A stretch of DNA of 64,000 nt from Triplophysa rosa (lineage: Eukaryota; Chordata; Actinopteri; Cypriniformes; Nemacheilidae), in the NCBI RefSeq assembly GCF_024868665.1, contig NC_079891.1, positions 12,808,969 to 12,872,968 of the forward strand. Reading direction: 5' to 3'. Every line of letters starts with the position of its first letter. Position 1 is the first letter of the stretch. The position numbers and the translations under genes were made by a program. Of this stretch, positions 35,005-45,539 are shown piece after piece. The notes beneath the pieces are model-generated. The model did not search any database. It had not been told where the DNA came from and worked only from the letters and a program-made list of their open reading frames with translations.

Positions 35005-36335
35005 CTGCGGGTAAGTATTAGTACAGAGTCCTCCCTTTCGGTCTGTCCCTGTCCCCACGAGTCTTCACGAAGATCGTGAAAGCCGCCCTCACTCCCCTCA
35101 GGGAGAGAGGTGTGCGGGTACTAAACTATCTCGACGACTGGCTCATTTTGACACACTCGCAAGATCTGTTATGTACACACAGGGACCTAGTGCTTCGGCA
35201 CCTAGATCGATTGCGACCACAGGTCAACCGAGAAAAGAGCAAGCTCTCCCCTATGCAGAGCATCCTCTTTCTTGGTATGGAACTCAACTCTGTCTCCATT
35301 ACAGCGAGACTGACTACAGAGCGCTTCAGTCAGTGTTGAACTGCCTGGAATATTTTAAGCAGTCAGCGGCCCCCTGAATCAATTTCAGAGGCTCCTGGGC
35401 ACATGGCATCCTCAGCGGTGGTGATACCCCTTGGGTTGATGCACATGAGACCACTCCAACACTGGCTACAGAGTCGAATTTCCTGGAGAGAGTGGCACAC
35501 CGGCAGCAGGCGGATGGTGATTACGCCTCTCTGCCGACACACCCTAACCCCTTGGTCTTCAATCTTCAATTCGACCTTTCTATGGACGGGGGTCCCTCTC
35601 GGGCAGGTCACGAAGTGCATCGTGGTGATGACAGATGCCTCCCTGCAGGGTTGGGGTGCCGTGTGCAACAGGCACGCAGTGTCAGGGCGATGGACGGGCC
35701 CCCGCCTGTGCAGGCATATCAACTGCCTAGAGTTGTTGGATGTGCTACCCGCACTGAAGAGGCTACAACCTCTCATGCAGGACAAGCACAACTGCCGTAG
35801 CATATATCAACCGCCAGGGTGGCGTTCGCTCACGGCAGCTACCACGACTCGCCCGACACCTCCTCCTGTGGAGTCCGCAGGTGAGCAGATCCCTGCGAGC
35901 CACACATATCCCAGGCGACCTGAACCAGACAGCCGATGCGCTCTCTCGTCAGTTGACGCCTCGCGGAGAGTGGCGACTCCACCCCCGCGCAGTCCAGCTC
36001 ATTGGGTACAGTTCAAGCGGGCTCAGGTAGACATGTTCGCCTCCCTGGACACCACCCATTGCCCGCTAGGGTACTTCCCATCCGAGGCCCCCCTCGGCAC
36101 GGATGCTCTAGCGCACAGCTGGCCGTGGGACAAGCGGAAGTACGCCTTCCCCCCAGTGTGCCTCATTGCACAGACCCTGTGCAACGTCAGGGAAGAGGAG
36201 CATCAAGTGTACTAGTTGCGCCATACTGGCCCAACCGGACTTGGTTCTCGGAGCTAATACTCTTGACGACAGCTCCCCCCTGGCTGATTCCCCTGACAAA
36301 GGACCTGCTTTCCCAGGGGAAGGGCACGTAATGGC
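35005..36335 (+). pseudogene. DIRS RT, RNase H and MT-like remnants (copy C)
   Basis: RT keeps only the part from KAALTPLRERGVRVLNYLDDWLIL (YLDD about 35130) to GMELNSVSITARL. RNase H has VVMTDASLQGWGAV (about 35620) and INCLELLDVLPAL. The stretch holding the last RNase H Asp is deleted near 35790. The MT-like part has KYAFPP (about 36140), then HQVY followed by a stop at 36213-36215, one base short relative to copy B. Not functional. Confidence 0.85.
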
Positions 36336-37320
36336 ATCCCAGGCCAGACCTCTGGAACCTCCATGTCTGGCCCCTGGACGGGACGAGGAGATCCTGAGTG
36401 GCCTACCCCCTGCGGCAGTTAAGACCCTCACTCAGGCTAGGGCCCTGGCCACTAGGCAGCTATATGCCTGTAAGTGGTGCCTCTTCTCATCGTGGTGCTC
36501 TTCTCGAAGAGAAGAACCGCGGAGTTGCTCGATCGGGAACGTGCTGTCCTTCCAGAGACTCAAGAGTAACCTCTCCCCTTCCACACTGAACGTGTATGTA
36601 GCCGCTATTGCCGCTCATCATGAACCAGTTGCTGGTAAGTCTCTAGGACAGCACAACCTGATCATTTGGTTCCTAAGGGGCGCGGGAAGGCTACCGCCTC
36701 ACCCGCGCTCCGTACCCTCTTGCGACCTTGATGCGGTCCTGGAGCCCCTCGGAGATGCTTCTCTTTCTCACCTCACGATGAAGACGGCTCTCCGGATGGC
36801 GCTCAAGAGGGTAGCGGACCTACAAGCATTCTCCGTGTCCACAGATTGCCTAGAACTTGGGCCCGGTGATTCTCACGCTATCCTGTGACCTCGGCCCGGC
36901 TACGTAACCAAAGTTCCCACCACTCCCCCTAGACACCAGGTGGTGAACTTAAAGGCGCTCCCCACCGGGGAGGAAGACCCAACCCCATCCGTGTTGTGTC
37001 CAGTATGCGCATTGCGCCTCTACTTAGACCGCACGCAGAGCCGCAGGAGCTCTGAGCAGCTCTTTGCCTGTTTTGGAGATCAGCAGGGAGGGCTGTCTCA
37101 AACAGAGATTGGTGCACTGGATCATGGACGTCGTCACTACAGCGTACCTGTCCTAAGATCGCCCGTGCCCACTGGCAGTGAGAGCTCACTCCACACGGAG
37201 TATAGCCTCCTCGTGGCACTGGCTTGAGGCGCCTCTCTGGCAGACATCTGCAGAGCTGCGGGTTGGGCTACACCCAACACCTTCGCGAGGTCCTACAGCC
37301 TCTGCGTTAAACCGGTATCA
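36336..37320 (+). pseudogene. DIRS tyrosine recombinase remnant (copy C)
   Basis: The N-terminal domain is seen at 36420-36650 with FSSWCSSRREEPRSC and SPSTLNVYVAAIAAHH. It has a 6-base deletion after VLSF that is shared with copy D. The middle VVNLKALPTGEEDPTPSVLC lies at about 36940. The catalytic box RAHSTRSIASSW is at about 37180, and after a frame change the Ala/Thr-rich segment that would carry the Tyr lies at 37250-37300. Frames differ between segments. Confidence 0.8.
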
Positions 37321-38045
37321 GCTCAAGTCTTGCAGGGCATCAGGTAAGACCGGCGGCCGGAAAGGTGTACGCCTATGATAGTACCTTCCCCCCTTTTTTG
37401 TAGGTGGGTCATCGTACTAATTTAGCCTCCCTTCTTTCCCCACTGGGTGAAGAATAGGCACTCCATCCATCACTAAGCAAGCACCTCCTGCGGGCGGGCT
37501 GGGCAGAGCAGCCCTGCCCCTTAGGCTGGGTACCAACTGAGTTATCCACAACATAGCTCTAACCGGACCTAGTGCTACCGGAAGTTGTAACCCCACAGCA
37601 GGGCGGTTCTGTCTGATGTATCCTCATGATTGGTTCCCACCTTGGTAACCCATGACCCTTCCCTAGGTGGACTTCCACCTTGCGGTTAACTCCTCCAGTC
37701 CGCACATTCCTCCCATGAGTTCTCCCCTAACGGCGAGACCATGTTGGTATCTCCACTAAACTCCTCCCTACGGTAGGAAGTGGTCTCTGTAGCGCATCCC
37801 CCTTTTGAGGAAGTAGCGCTTACCCAGTGGCCTTATGGTACCGGGTGGCTTCTCGCTGTTAGAGAAACAAGGCCGCCGCCTGTGAGGGCCGAAGGCAAGA
37901 GCCTTTCCACCTTTCAAGAAAAGCTCTGGGACCCCCTACCTACCCACTGGTAGGTTACAATTTCGCGGTAGTGCTCACGGCTGACCAGTCACCGTCGCTT
38001 CGCTAGAGATTGTGACAGGGCACAGCGTTGTGGCGTTTTCCATGG

Positions 38046-38152
38046 GAACCCCATCTGTCGGCTCGACACAACGTCGAGAGACCGACAGAAAGGGAACGTC
38101 TTGGTTACGGATGTAACCTCAGTTCCCTGATGGAGGGAACGAGATGTGTCCT
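38046..38152. repeat. DIRS internal complementary region (copy C)
   Basis: The reverse complement of the left end runs to AAC 38095-38097, directly followed by the reverse complement of the right end. This is the same head-to-tail join as in copies A and B. Confidence 0.88.
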
Positions 38153-38425
38153 TTATGCACAACATGTGCTGCCCGCTGCAGCAGTCGTGAGAGGTTCTCA
38201 GGCTCCTCAGAACAAAGGTGAATGAATGCAGCACACCTTCTCCCTTTTATACCCGGATATCCGTGGACGGAGTCCGGCATGCAAATTGCATTCGCCAATT
38301 TCATTGGCCTTTTCTAAAGAAGTTGGAAGCGATAGGTTCTCAAGGACGAACCCCATCTGTCGGCTAGACACAACGTCTTGTTCCCTACATCAGGGAACTG
38401 AGGTTACATCCGTAACCAAGACGTT

Positions 38426-38510
38426 TTCCTGTGCTTATGCTTTTTGTTGTCCTTGCTTCCATTGTTTACCTCATTTGTAAGTCGCTTTGGATAAATGTAA
38501 ATGTTAATAA
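38426..38510 (+). mobile_element. L2 LINE 3' tail, continuation after DIRS
   Basis: Contains GTAAGTCGCTTTGGATAAAT, the familiar L2-type 3' end, then short AAATGT units and AATAAA. It continues the 3' UTR interrupted at 33844. Confidence 0.8.
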
Positions 38511-38914
38511 AATAGAACATATTGAGATTTGTCTTATCCCAAGCATTACCAAAATTCATTATTGCTTGAATTTTGAATGCTTGTGAACTTTTGTTGACCC
38601 TGCAGCTCAAGGTTATAAGTCTTCAGACCTACAAAACCACTTAGACATCCAGGGCCTTGTAACCTCTAAATGACCCCTGCACCAGACATGAGTTTACAGC
38701 TGATTTGGGACAGGAGTAGTGGTAGACCAACAATACACAGACTTTTAAAACTAGTCCAATCTGTGGCATCAGTTTTGGCATAGCTATCTGTTTTGCTGAC
38801 CAATAGCAGAAATGGGAGGGACTTGATTGGGAAACCAGCTGAAAATTCAGTTCAGTTTGATGCCACTAATGGTGCAGATTTGACCCTGGATATGTCTATC
38901 TTCTGTGTACGCAG

Positions 38915-39089
38915 GTTTCTGCAGACTGGGAGAGAGATTCTTTAAGACCCAGTAGTCAACCCAGCAGCATTTTTAAAGAGTCTCCACAGGATGAAACTTA
39001 CATCACTGAAGGCGGATTCATCAACACTAATCTGGTGCAAGATGAAGAGTCACAAGACTTTGACGACCTTATTTTTGCCTTAAAAACTG
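38915..39089 (+). CDS. adgrv1: adgrv1 penultimate coding exon (cytoplasmic tail)
   Basis: Acceptor TGTACGCAG, donor ACTG followed by GTAAGT; 175 bases, entering in phase 0 and leaving one base of a Gly codon. It encodes VSADWERDSLR, a Ser/Pro-rich variable stretch and the conserved acidic block DEESQDFDDLIFALKT. The human tail as I recall it has VPPDWER and DEESQEFDDLIFALKT at the same positions, so the tail is strongly conserved. The exon is uninterrupted. Confidence 0.95.
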
Positions 39090-39202
39090 GTAAGTCAAAA
39101 CAATACACGTTACTTTTTTCAGATGTTTATCTATTCCTATTCAAATAAGCTTTTATGGTCAGTGCTAGTCATATTTCTTTACAATTCTTGTTATGCGCAC
39201 AG

Positions 39203-39321
39203 GTTCTGGTCTAAATGTAAGTGACAGTGAGTCAATTCATGGAAGTCACGATGGAGGGAGTGTGGCTAACTCACAGATCGTAGAACTACGAAGAATTCCT
39301 ATTGCAGACACCCATCTCTAA
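39203..39321 (+). CDS. adgrv1: adgrv1 last coding exon with PDZ-binding C-terminus
   Basis: Acceptor GCGCACAG at 39202. The exon completes the split Gly codon and reads [18 protein letters not shown], then [16 protein letters not shown] and stop TAA (39319-39321). The final T-H-L is a class I PDZ ligand. In mammals this end of ADGRV1 binds whirlin and harmonin-type PDZ domains in the Usher type 2 complex. The intron before it is only 113 bases. Confidence 0.96.
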
Positions 39322-39344
39322 TCTCATTTTTTTTTTGTACTGAA

Positions 39345-39354
39345 AATAAATAAA
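39345..39354 (+). terminator. adgrv1: adgrv1 candidate polyadenylation signals
   Basis: Two overlapping AATAAA hexamers (39345-39350 and 39349-39354) lie 24 bases after the stop codon, implying a very short 3' UTR if used. Further AATAAA occurs near 39565. Confidence 0.6.
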
Positions 39355-39867
39355 ATAGTTTTATTGTTTCTGCCTTTGCACTAAATCTTAGTTTTTACAT
39401 TTTTGTCTTTTTATACATGGAAGGTGGTTTTTTTTAGTATATACATATGTGAATATAAATATCACAAAATTAATTTGTGAAGGCTTTAACATTGTTTTGA
39501 ATGGAGAATTTGTTTCGATTAGTAGCAGCCAGCGGGATAATTCTGCTGCTTAATTTGTGTAACACCAATAATAAATGATTCCACCACCATTTTATCACCA
39601 TTTTATCTATGATTTCCTTTTTTACACAACAATACTTTATAATGAACCATGAAAATATCTGTCTGGCAACAAAATAACTGAGCACCCGTCCAGGATGTTT
39701 CCAGGTATATGTTGTATATATAATGTATAAATGGCAAAAAAATATTAGTACATTCTCAGACTTTAAGGTTTCATTTTAAAACGGGTTTTGCGTGTGTGTG
39801 TACTTATACATACTTATACTATGCCCTAATAGGAAGTACTGTTTTTGTGTTGGAATAGTAGGTACTT
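39355..39867. other. Intergenic, AT-rich, no gene seen
   Basis: May include a longer adgrv1 3' UTR. No repeat termini or exons recognised. Confidence 0.4.
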
Positions 39868-40318
39868 TTTAGTGAGAAGGCCAATGAAATTGGAGAATGA
39901 AATTTGCATGCCGGACTCCGCCCCGGATATCCTGGTATAAAAGGAAGACGGCCTGTTCATCCATTCACCTTTTGGGCTGAGGAGCCTGAGAGCATCCCTC
40001 GACCACTGCGGTGGGCGGCCAGCGTTGTTGCATGAAGGCACACAATCTCTAGCGAGGCGACGCTGACTGACCTAGGCGTGTCAGACGTGAGCGCCATTGC
40101 GAAATTCGTGACCATCCAGTGGAGAGGTTTTACCCCAGAGCTTTTACCAAAAAGGTGGGAAGCCCCCTACCACTGGCTGTCACAGGCGGAGACCTTGTTT
40201 CTCTAACAGCGAGAAGCTGCCCGACACCGTAAGGGCCACTGGGTAAGCATTATTTCCTCACTGAGGAAATGCGGTACAGAGACCACTTCCTGCCGTAGGG
40301 AGGAGATTAGTGGAGACA
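39868..40318 (-). mobile_element. DIRS right-end fragment (copy E)
   Basis: Matches 12255-12830 of copy B in the same orientation, with ITR promoter elements (CCAATGAAATTGG, ATTTGCATG, CCGCCCC, GGTATAAAAGG near 39932). The internal complementary region is deleted near 40040. It stops abruptly at the 3' end of the following LINE. Confidence 0.85.
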
Positions 40319-43300
40319 CTCTCAACTCAATTCAACTTTATTTATATAGCGCTTTTTACAATTTTCATTGTTACAAAGCAGCTGTACATAAGACATATTG
40401 ACTATAAGCAAAACAATTAAAGTTGTACCTGCAAAAACAAGAAAAAGTTGAAAACACAGAAGACAGACATATCCACATACAAAACACTCTACACACACAA
40501 TATGCACACATACTAACACACATAGACATAGACACACACACACGGACGCACACACACACTTACACAGACAAGTACGCACACACACACAGACACGCACGCA
40601 CACACACACGCTCAGTGAGAGCACACATTTAAGATAAAGGAGAGAGAAGCACAGGTCAAATATAACAGACTATAAATTCCTATATGCAATATTAATTAAG
40701 TAAAACTTTAAAATTCTGAAGCAGCCCCCCCGGTCAGGCAGATAGTGCAAAAACAGTATGCAAACGGTGGCGAGGAACCCAAAACTCTAATCGAGAAAAA
40801 AAACCTCAGGAGAACCCAGGCCCAACCAGGGGATTCCAGTTCCCCTCTGGCAAAAGCTGCTGCCTCTGCACAAGCTCCAGAGAACTTGCACAACAAGGCT
40901 AAATAAAATAAATAAACTTAATAATAAAATAAATTATAGTTTAAGATTATCATTAATAATCTAATAGCATTTGAAGTTTTGTGGTGAAGACATGTCAAGA
41001 GACCGCGTCCTTCTTTATCCAGCTCTATCATCTCAGCTCTTGTCAGGTCCCCACTTCCCATTCTCCGCTCTACCATCAGGTCAGGCCATGAACTGCATCC
41101 TGCTTGCTGTTGTAACCTTGGAACAATGAGACAAGACTGGCTGAGAGTAGAGTACTGTTCTGTACTCTTTGATGCAACAAGTACATCAGTTGTGTTTTCG
41201 GTTCCGGTTGATCTAACTAATGCAGCCTAAACCCTCAGAGGATTTATATTATGGAAGAGTAGTGTATGCAAGATTAAAAAGATGCGTCTTTAGTCTAGAT
41301 TTAAACAGACAGAGTGTGCCTGCCTCCCGGACAGTGCAGGGAAGACTATTCCAAAGTTTAGGCGCTAGATAGGAAAAGGATCTACCACCTGCACTTGATT
41401 TTGAAATTCTAGGTATTACCAACTGACAGGATGCCTAAGAGCATAATGCACGTGAAGGACTGTAATACAAAAGGAGTTCATTCAAGTATTGAGGCGCTAA
41501 ACCATGTAGGGCTTTATAGGTAATAAGCAAGAATTTTAAAGTTAACGCGATGCTTTATAGGTAACCAGTGCAAGGTTGACAGAACTGGGCTAATATGTTC
41601 ATACTTTTTTGTACGTGTAAGAACTCGAGCTGCCGCGTTTTGGACCAGTTGGAGTTTTTGCAATAAGCCTGCAGGGCAACCACCTAACAGTGCATTACAG
41701 TAGTCTAGTCTTGATGTCATGAATGCATGAATTAACTTCTCTATATATTCTCTATATACTCTATATATTCGATATATTCTTAAGATGGAAAAACGCAATT
41801 TTACAGGTGTTGGCGACGTGGCTCTCAAATGACAGACTACTATCGAATAGAACGCCAAGATTCTTTGCTGACGACAAGGGTTTTATGGAACATCCGTCAA
41901 TAGTTAAACAGTATTTTTGGTTGTTACTTATAGAAGTTTTCGGTCCAATAAGTAACACTTCTGTTTTGTCCGAGTTCAGTAATAAAAAGTTGTTACTCAT
42001 CCAGTTTTTTATATCGACTATGCATTCTATTATTCGATGGAACTGCTGTGTTTCATGAGGCTTCGAGGAAATATAAAGTTGAGTATCATCAGCATAACAG
42101 TGAAAGCTAACTCCGTGTCGCTTTATTATATCTCCTACAGGTAGCATGTATAATGCGAAGAGCAGAGGCCCTAAGACTGAGCCCTGTGGTACACACCGTA
42201 CTGGACTTGCGATTTGCATGACACCTCATTGTTTATTGCTACAAATTGAAAACGGTCGGATAAATAAGATTTAAACCATTTCAAAGCTATTCCTTTAATG
42301 TCGACGTAATTTTCTAGTCTATGTAGGAGTGTGCTGTGGTCAATGGTATCGAATGCAGCACTACGGTCTAGCAGCACCAATAACAAGATACAACCTCGGT
42401 CAGACGCCAATAGCAGATCATTTGTAACTCTGATCAAAGCAGTTTCTGTACTGTGACATGCTCTAAATCCAGACTGGAATTCTTCATTGATGTTATTCCG
42501 TCGGAGGAAGGAGCATAATTGAGTTGAAACTGCTTTTTCCAGAACTTTAGATATGAAAGGTAGATTCGATATAGGCCTGTAGTTCCCTAGTTCTCTAGGG
42601 TCGAGTTGGGGTTTTTTGACAAGGGGCCTTATAACAGCCACCTTATATGCTTTAGGCACATGTCCTAATGTCAGAGATGAGTTAATAATACCAAGAAGAG
42701 GATCTATAATTTCTGGGAGCATCTCTTTCAGTAGATTTGTAGGTATAGGGTCTAGTATGCATGTTGTTGATTTAGATGATCTAATAATTTTAGACAGCTC
42801 ATCTTGATCTACGGTATAAAATAATTGCATTTTCTCCTTAAGGGCGCTGTAGTTAGTTTGTTCAGCGGGTTTCACTTCTGATTGCATTGTTATAATTTTT
42901 TCTCTAATATCTTGGATTTTATATGTGAAGTAGTTCATAAATTCATCACTGCTATGCTGATATACAGGATCAGAAGTCACTGACGATTTATTTTTTGTTA
43001 ATTTAGCCACCGTGTTAAATAAAAACCTAGGATTGTGCTGGTTTTCTTCTATTAGTGATGAAAAGTAGGCGGATCTAGAAGTTATTAGGGCTTTCCTGTA
43101 TTTTCGAATACTATCCTTCCATGCTGTACGAAATACCTCTAATTTAGTTTTCTTAAAGTTGCGCTCCATTTTTCGGGCCGCTTTCTTTAGAGCCTGAGTG
43201 TGTTCATTATACCACGGTGTGGGGCTGCCATTTTTAATCTTCTTTAAACGTAGTGGAGCAACTTTGTCTAGCGTTACCGAGAAGTTGGAATAAAAAATTT

Positions 43301-43387
43301 CAGTGGTAATGTCAAGATCTTCAACGTTATTTCTCATGCTAGCGATTTGAGACAATTCGGGCAGATTATCGAGAAACGCATCTTTGG
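40319..43387 (-). mobile_element. L2-type LINE, 3.1 kb, 5' truncated
   Basis: The 3' end on the - strand is the TTATTTATATAGCGC-type tail with TCAATTC units at 40319. It reads upstream through an (AC)n tract (40530-40615), a 3' UTR and an RT frame. The endonuclease is missing except for the linker following it. 2334-3523 is a second copy. Confidence 0.88.
41514..43387 (-). pseudogene. L2-type LINE reverse transcriptase
   Basis: The frame from 43387 to about 42260 encodes the linker (TPWYNEHTQALKKAARKMER, then ESPRFLF-type motif PRFLFNTVAKLT), the RT start (LDPIPTNLLKEML, VIRPLVKKPQLDP, NYRPISNLPFISKVLEK, FQSGFRACHSTETAL) and LLVLLDRSAAFDTIDH, where the usual catalytic LDLSAAFDT is changed to LDRSAAFDT. 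A frame change near 42220 leads to [28 protein letters not shown] (catalytic YADD), [11 protein letters not shown] and then SRLDYCNALLGG and STLHWLPIKHRV. Near complete but broken in at least two places. The open frame continues upstream into DIRS ITR sequence by chance. Confidence 0.9.
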
Positions 43388-43559
43388 TATGGGGTTCGTC
43401 CCTGAGAACCAATCGCTTCCGACTTCTTAGAAAAGGCCAATGAAAATTGGCGAATGAAATTTGCATGCCAGACTCCGCCCCCGGATATCCGGGTATAAAA
43501 GGGAGACGCCGTGCCTCATTCATTCACCTTTAGTTCTTCGGAGCCTTCGCTCATGATCA

Positions 43560-45000
43560 ACAGACTTCACTACAAGTAGCAACTACAAGAACGCCAGCTC
43601 TACGACGTGGTGCAGCGGACTGTCCCTTCCTGCGGCGACTTCCCCTGGGCGTCTCGGCGGTTCCAGAAGTGTTCGAGTTTTTTCACTAAAAGAGCAAATT
43701 TCTCCAGCGTGGCATGTCCCGCTGTTCTCGTGGATGCAACACACTCATCGAGGAGGGGGACGGACACGATGTCTGCTTCCAGTACGCTGGGGCAGATGTT
43801 GTGGATATGTCCTGCCCGCACTGTGGGTGGTTGACGATTCAGACGTTGCGTCACGGTTGGCTGTGTTCCCACGGGGCTCAGCCACCACCTCGTCTGCTTC
43901 CCGTTCCATGACAGCAGGACTACGGCCCTGCCGCCCGCTACGGCGAGCAGCGAGGGTGATATGAGGATTACTGTGAGTGCTAATCCGTCAGCCACTGGCT
44001 CGCGGACCGTTCGCACCTCGTCTTGCTTGTCTGACCGTTCCCCATGAGATGGTCCCAACGTCTTGTTCCTCAATCACGTATCGGACACGGTACGTGATGA
44101 TGAGATGTCTGTTGCAGCATCGGGGAGGGTGACTTACTGGCATCAGACTCCGACGATTCCTTGAAGCTCCCTCCCTCGGGGGGTCGAGCTCAGGAAGAAG
44201 CGGACGTCGAAATGTCAGCCATGCTTTCCCGGGCAGCCGGCATTGGGTTGCGGTGCACCGCACTGCCTCTCCCAACGCTCGCGGCTGGATACACGGTACA
44301 TCGGGCTTGAGAGTGGCTCCAAGCCGTGTTCCCCCGGAAGTGCATGAGGAACCTAGTACGACCTGGAACGCTCCCCTGCGCGTACACGTCAACTAGTTCC
44401 ATCACCCTTTCTTCCCTCGATGGTGGGGCAGCTAGAGGATACGTCGATGTCCCCCAGGGGCTCGACCTAGACTCCCATCCAAAGCACGTAGGCTTTTCGG
44501 CATCTGAGGTGTCGAGAGCTTACTCTGCTGCGGGCCAAGCTGTCCCCTCTCTCCACGAGGGTAAGACCGACCCAGCGCTTATGCAGGAACTCCGTGGCGT
44601 CACCGACCTCGCTCTACGGGCAACCAAGGTGATCGCACGGGCCCTGGGTCGGGCAATGTCCACACTTGTGGTCCAGGAGAGACACCTCTGGCTGAACCTT
44701 GCACAGATGAGTAACGCCGAGAAAGTCCGCTTTCTCGATGCACCCATCTCGCAAGGGGGGCTGTTTGGTGATACTGTCGAGCTGCAGTTCTCGACAGTAA
44801 AGGAGCAGACAGAGGATATCAAGTATATCCTCCCCAGCCGCGACTCGACTGCCCTCTGGCCGCCGAGATCCCGTGCACCGTCTGTTTCCCAGCAGCCCTG
44901 GTTCTCTTCGAGACATCGAAGAGGAAATCACCACCCCGTCAGCAGCCGCGGCGGAAGCCAAAGCGGCCCTCATGGGAAGACCTCAGGGAGATCGAGAATA
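43560..45000 (+). pseudogene. DIRS gag-like protein (copy D)
   Basis: The Cys/His part CNTLIEEGDGHDVCFQ, then SCPHCGWLTIQTL lies at about 43730-43850. The C-terminal block at 44326-44880 reads LSSLDGGAARGYVDV, AMSTLVVQERHLWLNLAQMS and FLDAPISQGGLFGDTVE in one frame. Frames change near 43960-44300. Confidence 0.75.
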
Positions 45001-45109
45001 CCTTCGGGCCCGACCCCAGCCATTCCATTGCTGGTGGTCGATCCAGGACAGTTCCTGCCACATCCCAACAGCCCACTTCTAAGAATTTTCTCTCTCTCTG
45101 GGCGTTTAT

Positions 45110-45375
45110 CACAGCCGCTCTCACCCTCTACACGACGGTGTTCAGCAACTCTACGTTGCGTCACGGCGAGACCCAATGTCGAGGATAATCAGCAGCCTAA
45201 GCACTCTCAATCGACGGTGCGTTGTGCCACATCATCGTCTGGGTATTATCACAGCCACTCTCACCCTCTACACGATGGTGTTCGGCAACTCGACGTTGCG
45301 GCAAGACCCAATGTCGAGGATAATCATCAGCCTAAGCACTCTCATTCGATGGTGCGTTGTGCTACATCATCGCCA
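45110..45375. repeat. Tandem duplication (~134 bp) in the gag-RT linker of copy D
   Basis: The segment with CACCCTCTACACGA, ACCCAATGTCGAGGATAATC and GTGCGTTGTGC occurs twice in a row. The frame stays open through it, repeating RPNVEDN and VRCATSS. Confidence 0.85.
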
Positions 45376-45539
45376 GGCAGGTAAAACTGCAGAGCCGATC
45401 TCCTCTCCGGGGGCCCCCCCACGGCGAGGGATCCGCACTGCCAGCCATCGAACCACCCCCGGGAGGTCGATGAAGCAGAACGTACCCCTAGCCTCCCTGT
45501 CTCGGTCCCTGGGAGCCTGACAAGAGCTTCCCAAACCGT

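Larger units (their letters stand above)
33845..38425 (+). mobile_element. DIRS retrotransposon inserted in LINE 3' tail (copy C)
   Basis: Starts GTTCCCTTTCTTTCGG (GTT 33845-33847) and ends AACCAAGAC plus GTT (38423-38425). The order is ITR, gag, a shortened RT, RNase H/MT-like, tyrosine recombinase, internal complementary region and ITR. About 1.5 kb between gag and RT is missing relative to copy B (junction about 34995-35010). Many frame breaks are present, so it is defective. It divides the L2 LINE 3' UTR. Confidence 0.92.
25621..38914 (+). other. adgrv1: adgrv1 intron, 13.3 kb, loaded with transposons
   Basis: Bounded by donor GTGGGT (25621) and acceptor TGTACGCAG (38914). It contains a hAT MITE, a 2.6-kb LTR element, a possible second LTR, an L2 LINE and a 4.6-kb DIRS element. 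Simple addition shows that most of the intron is transposable-element sequence. Confidence 0.9.

Noticed and set aside
42171..43523. Apparent fusion protein of DIRS leader and LINE RT
   Set aside because: The first ~45 codons are antisense of a DIRS promoter. The ITR promoter points away, so translation of a fusion is unsupported.
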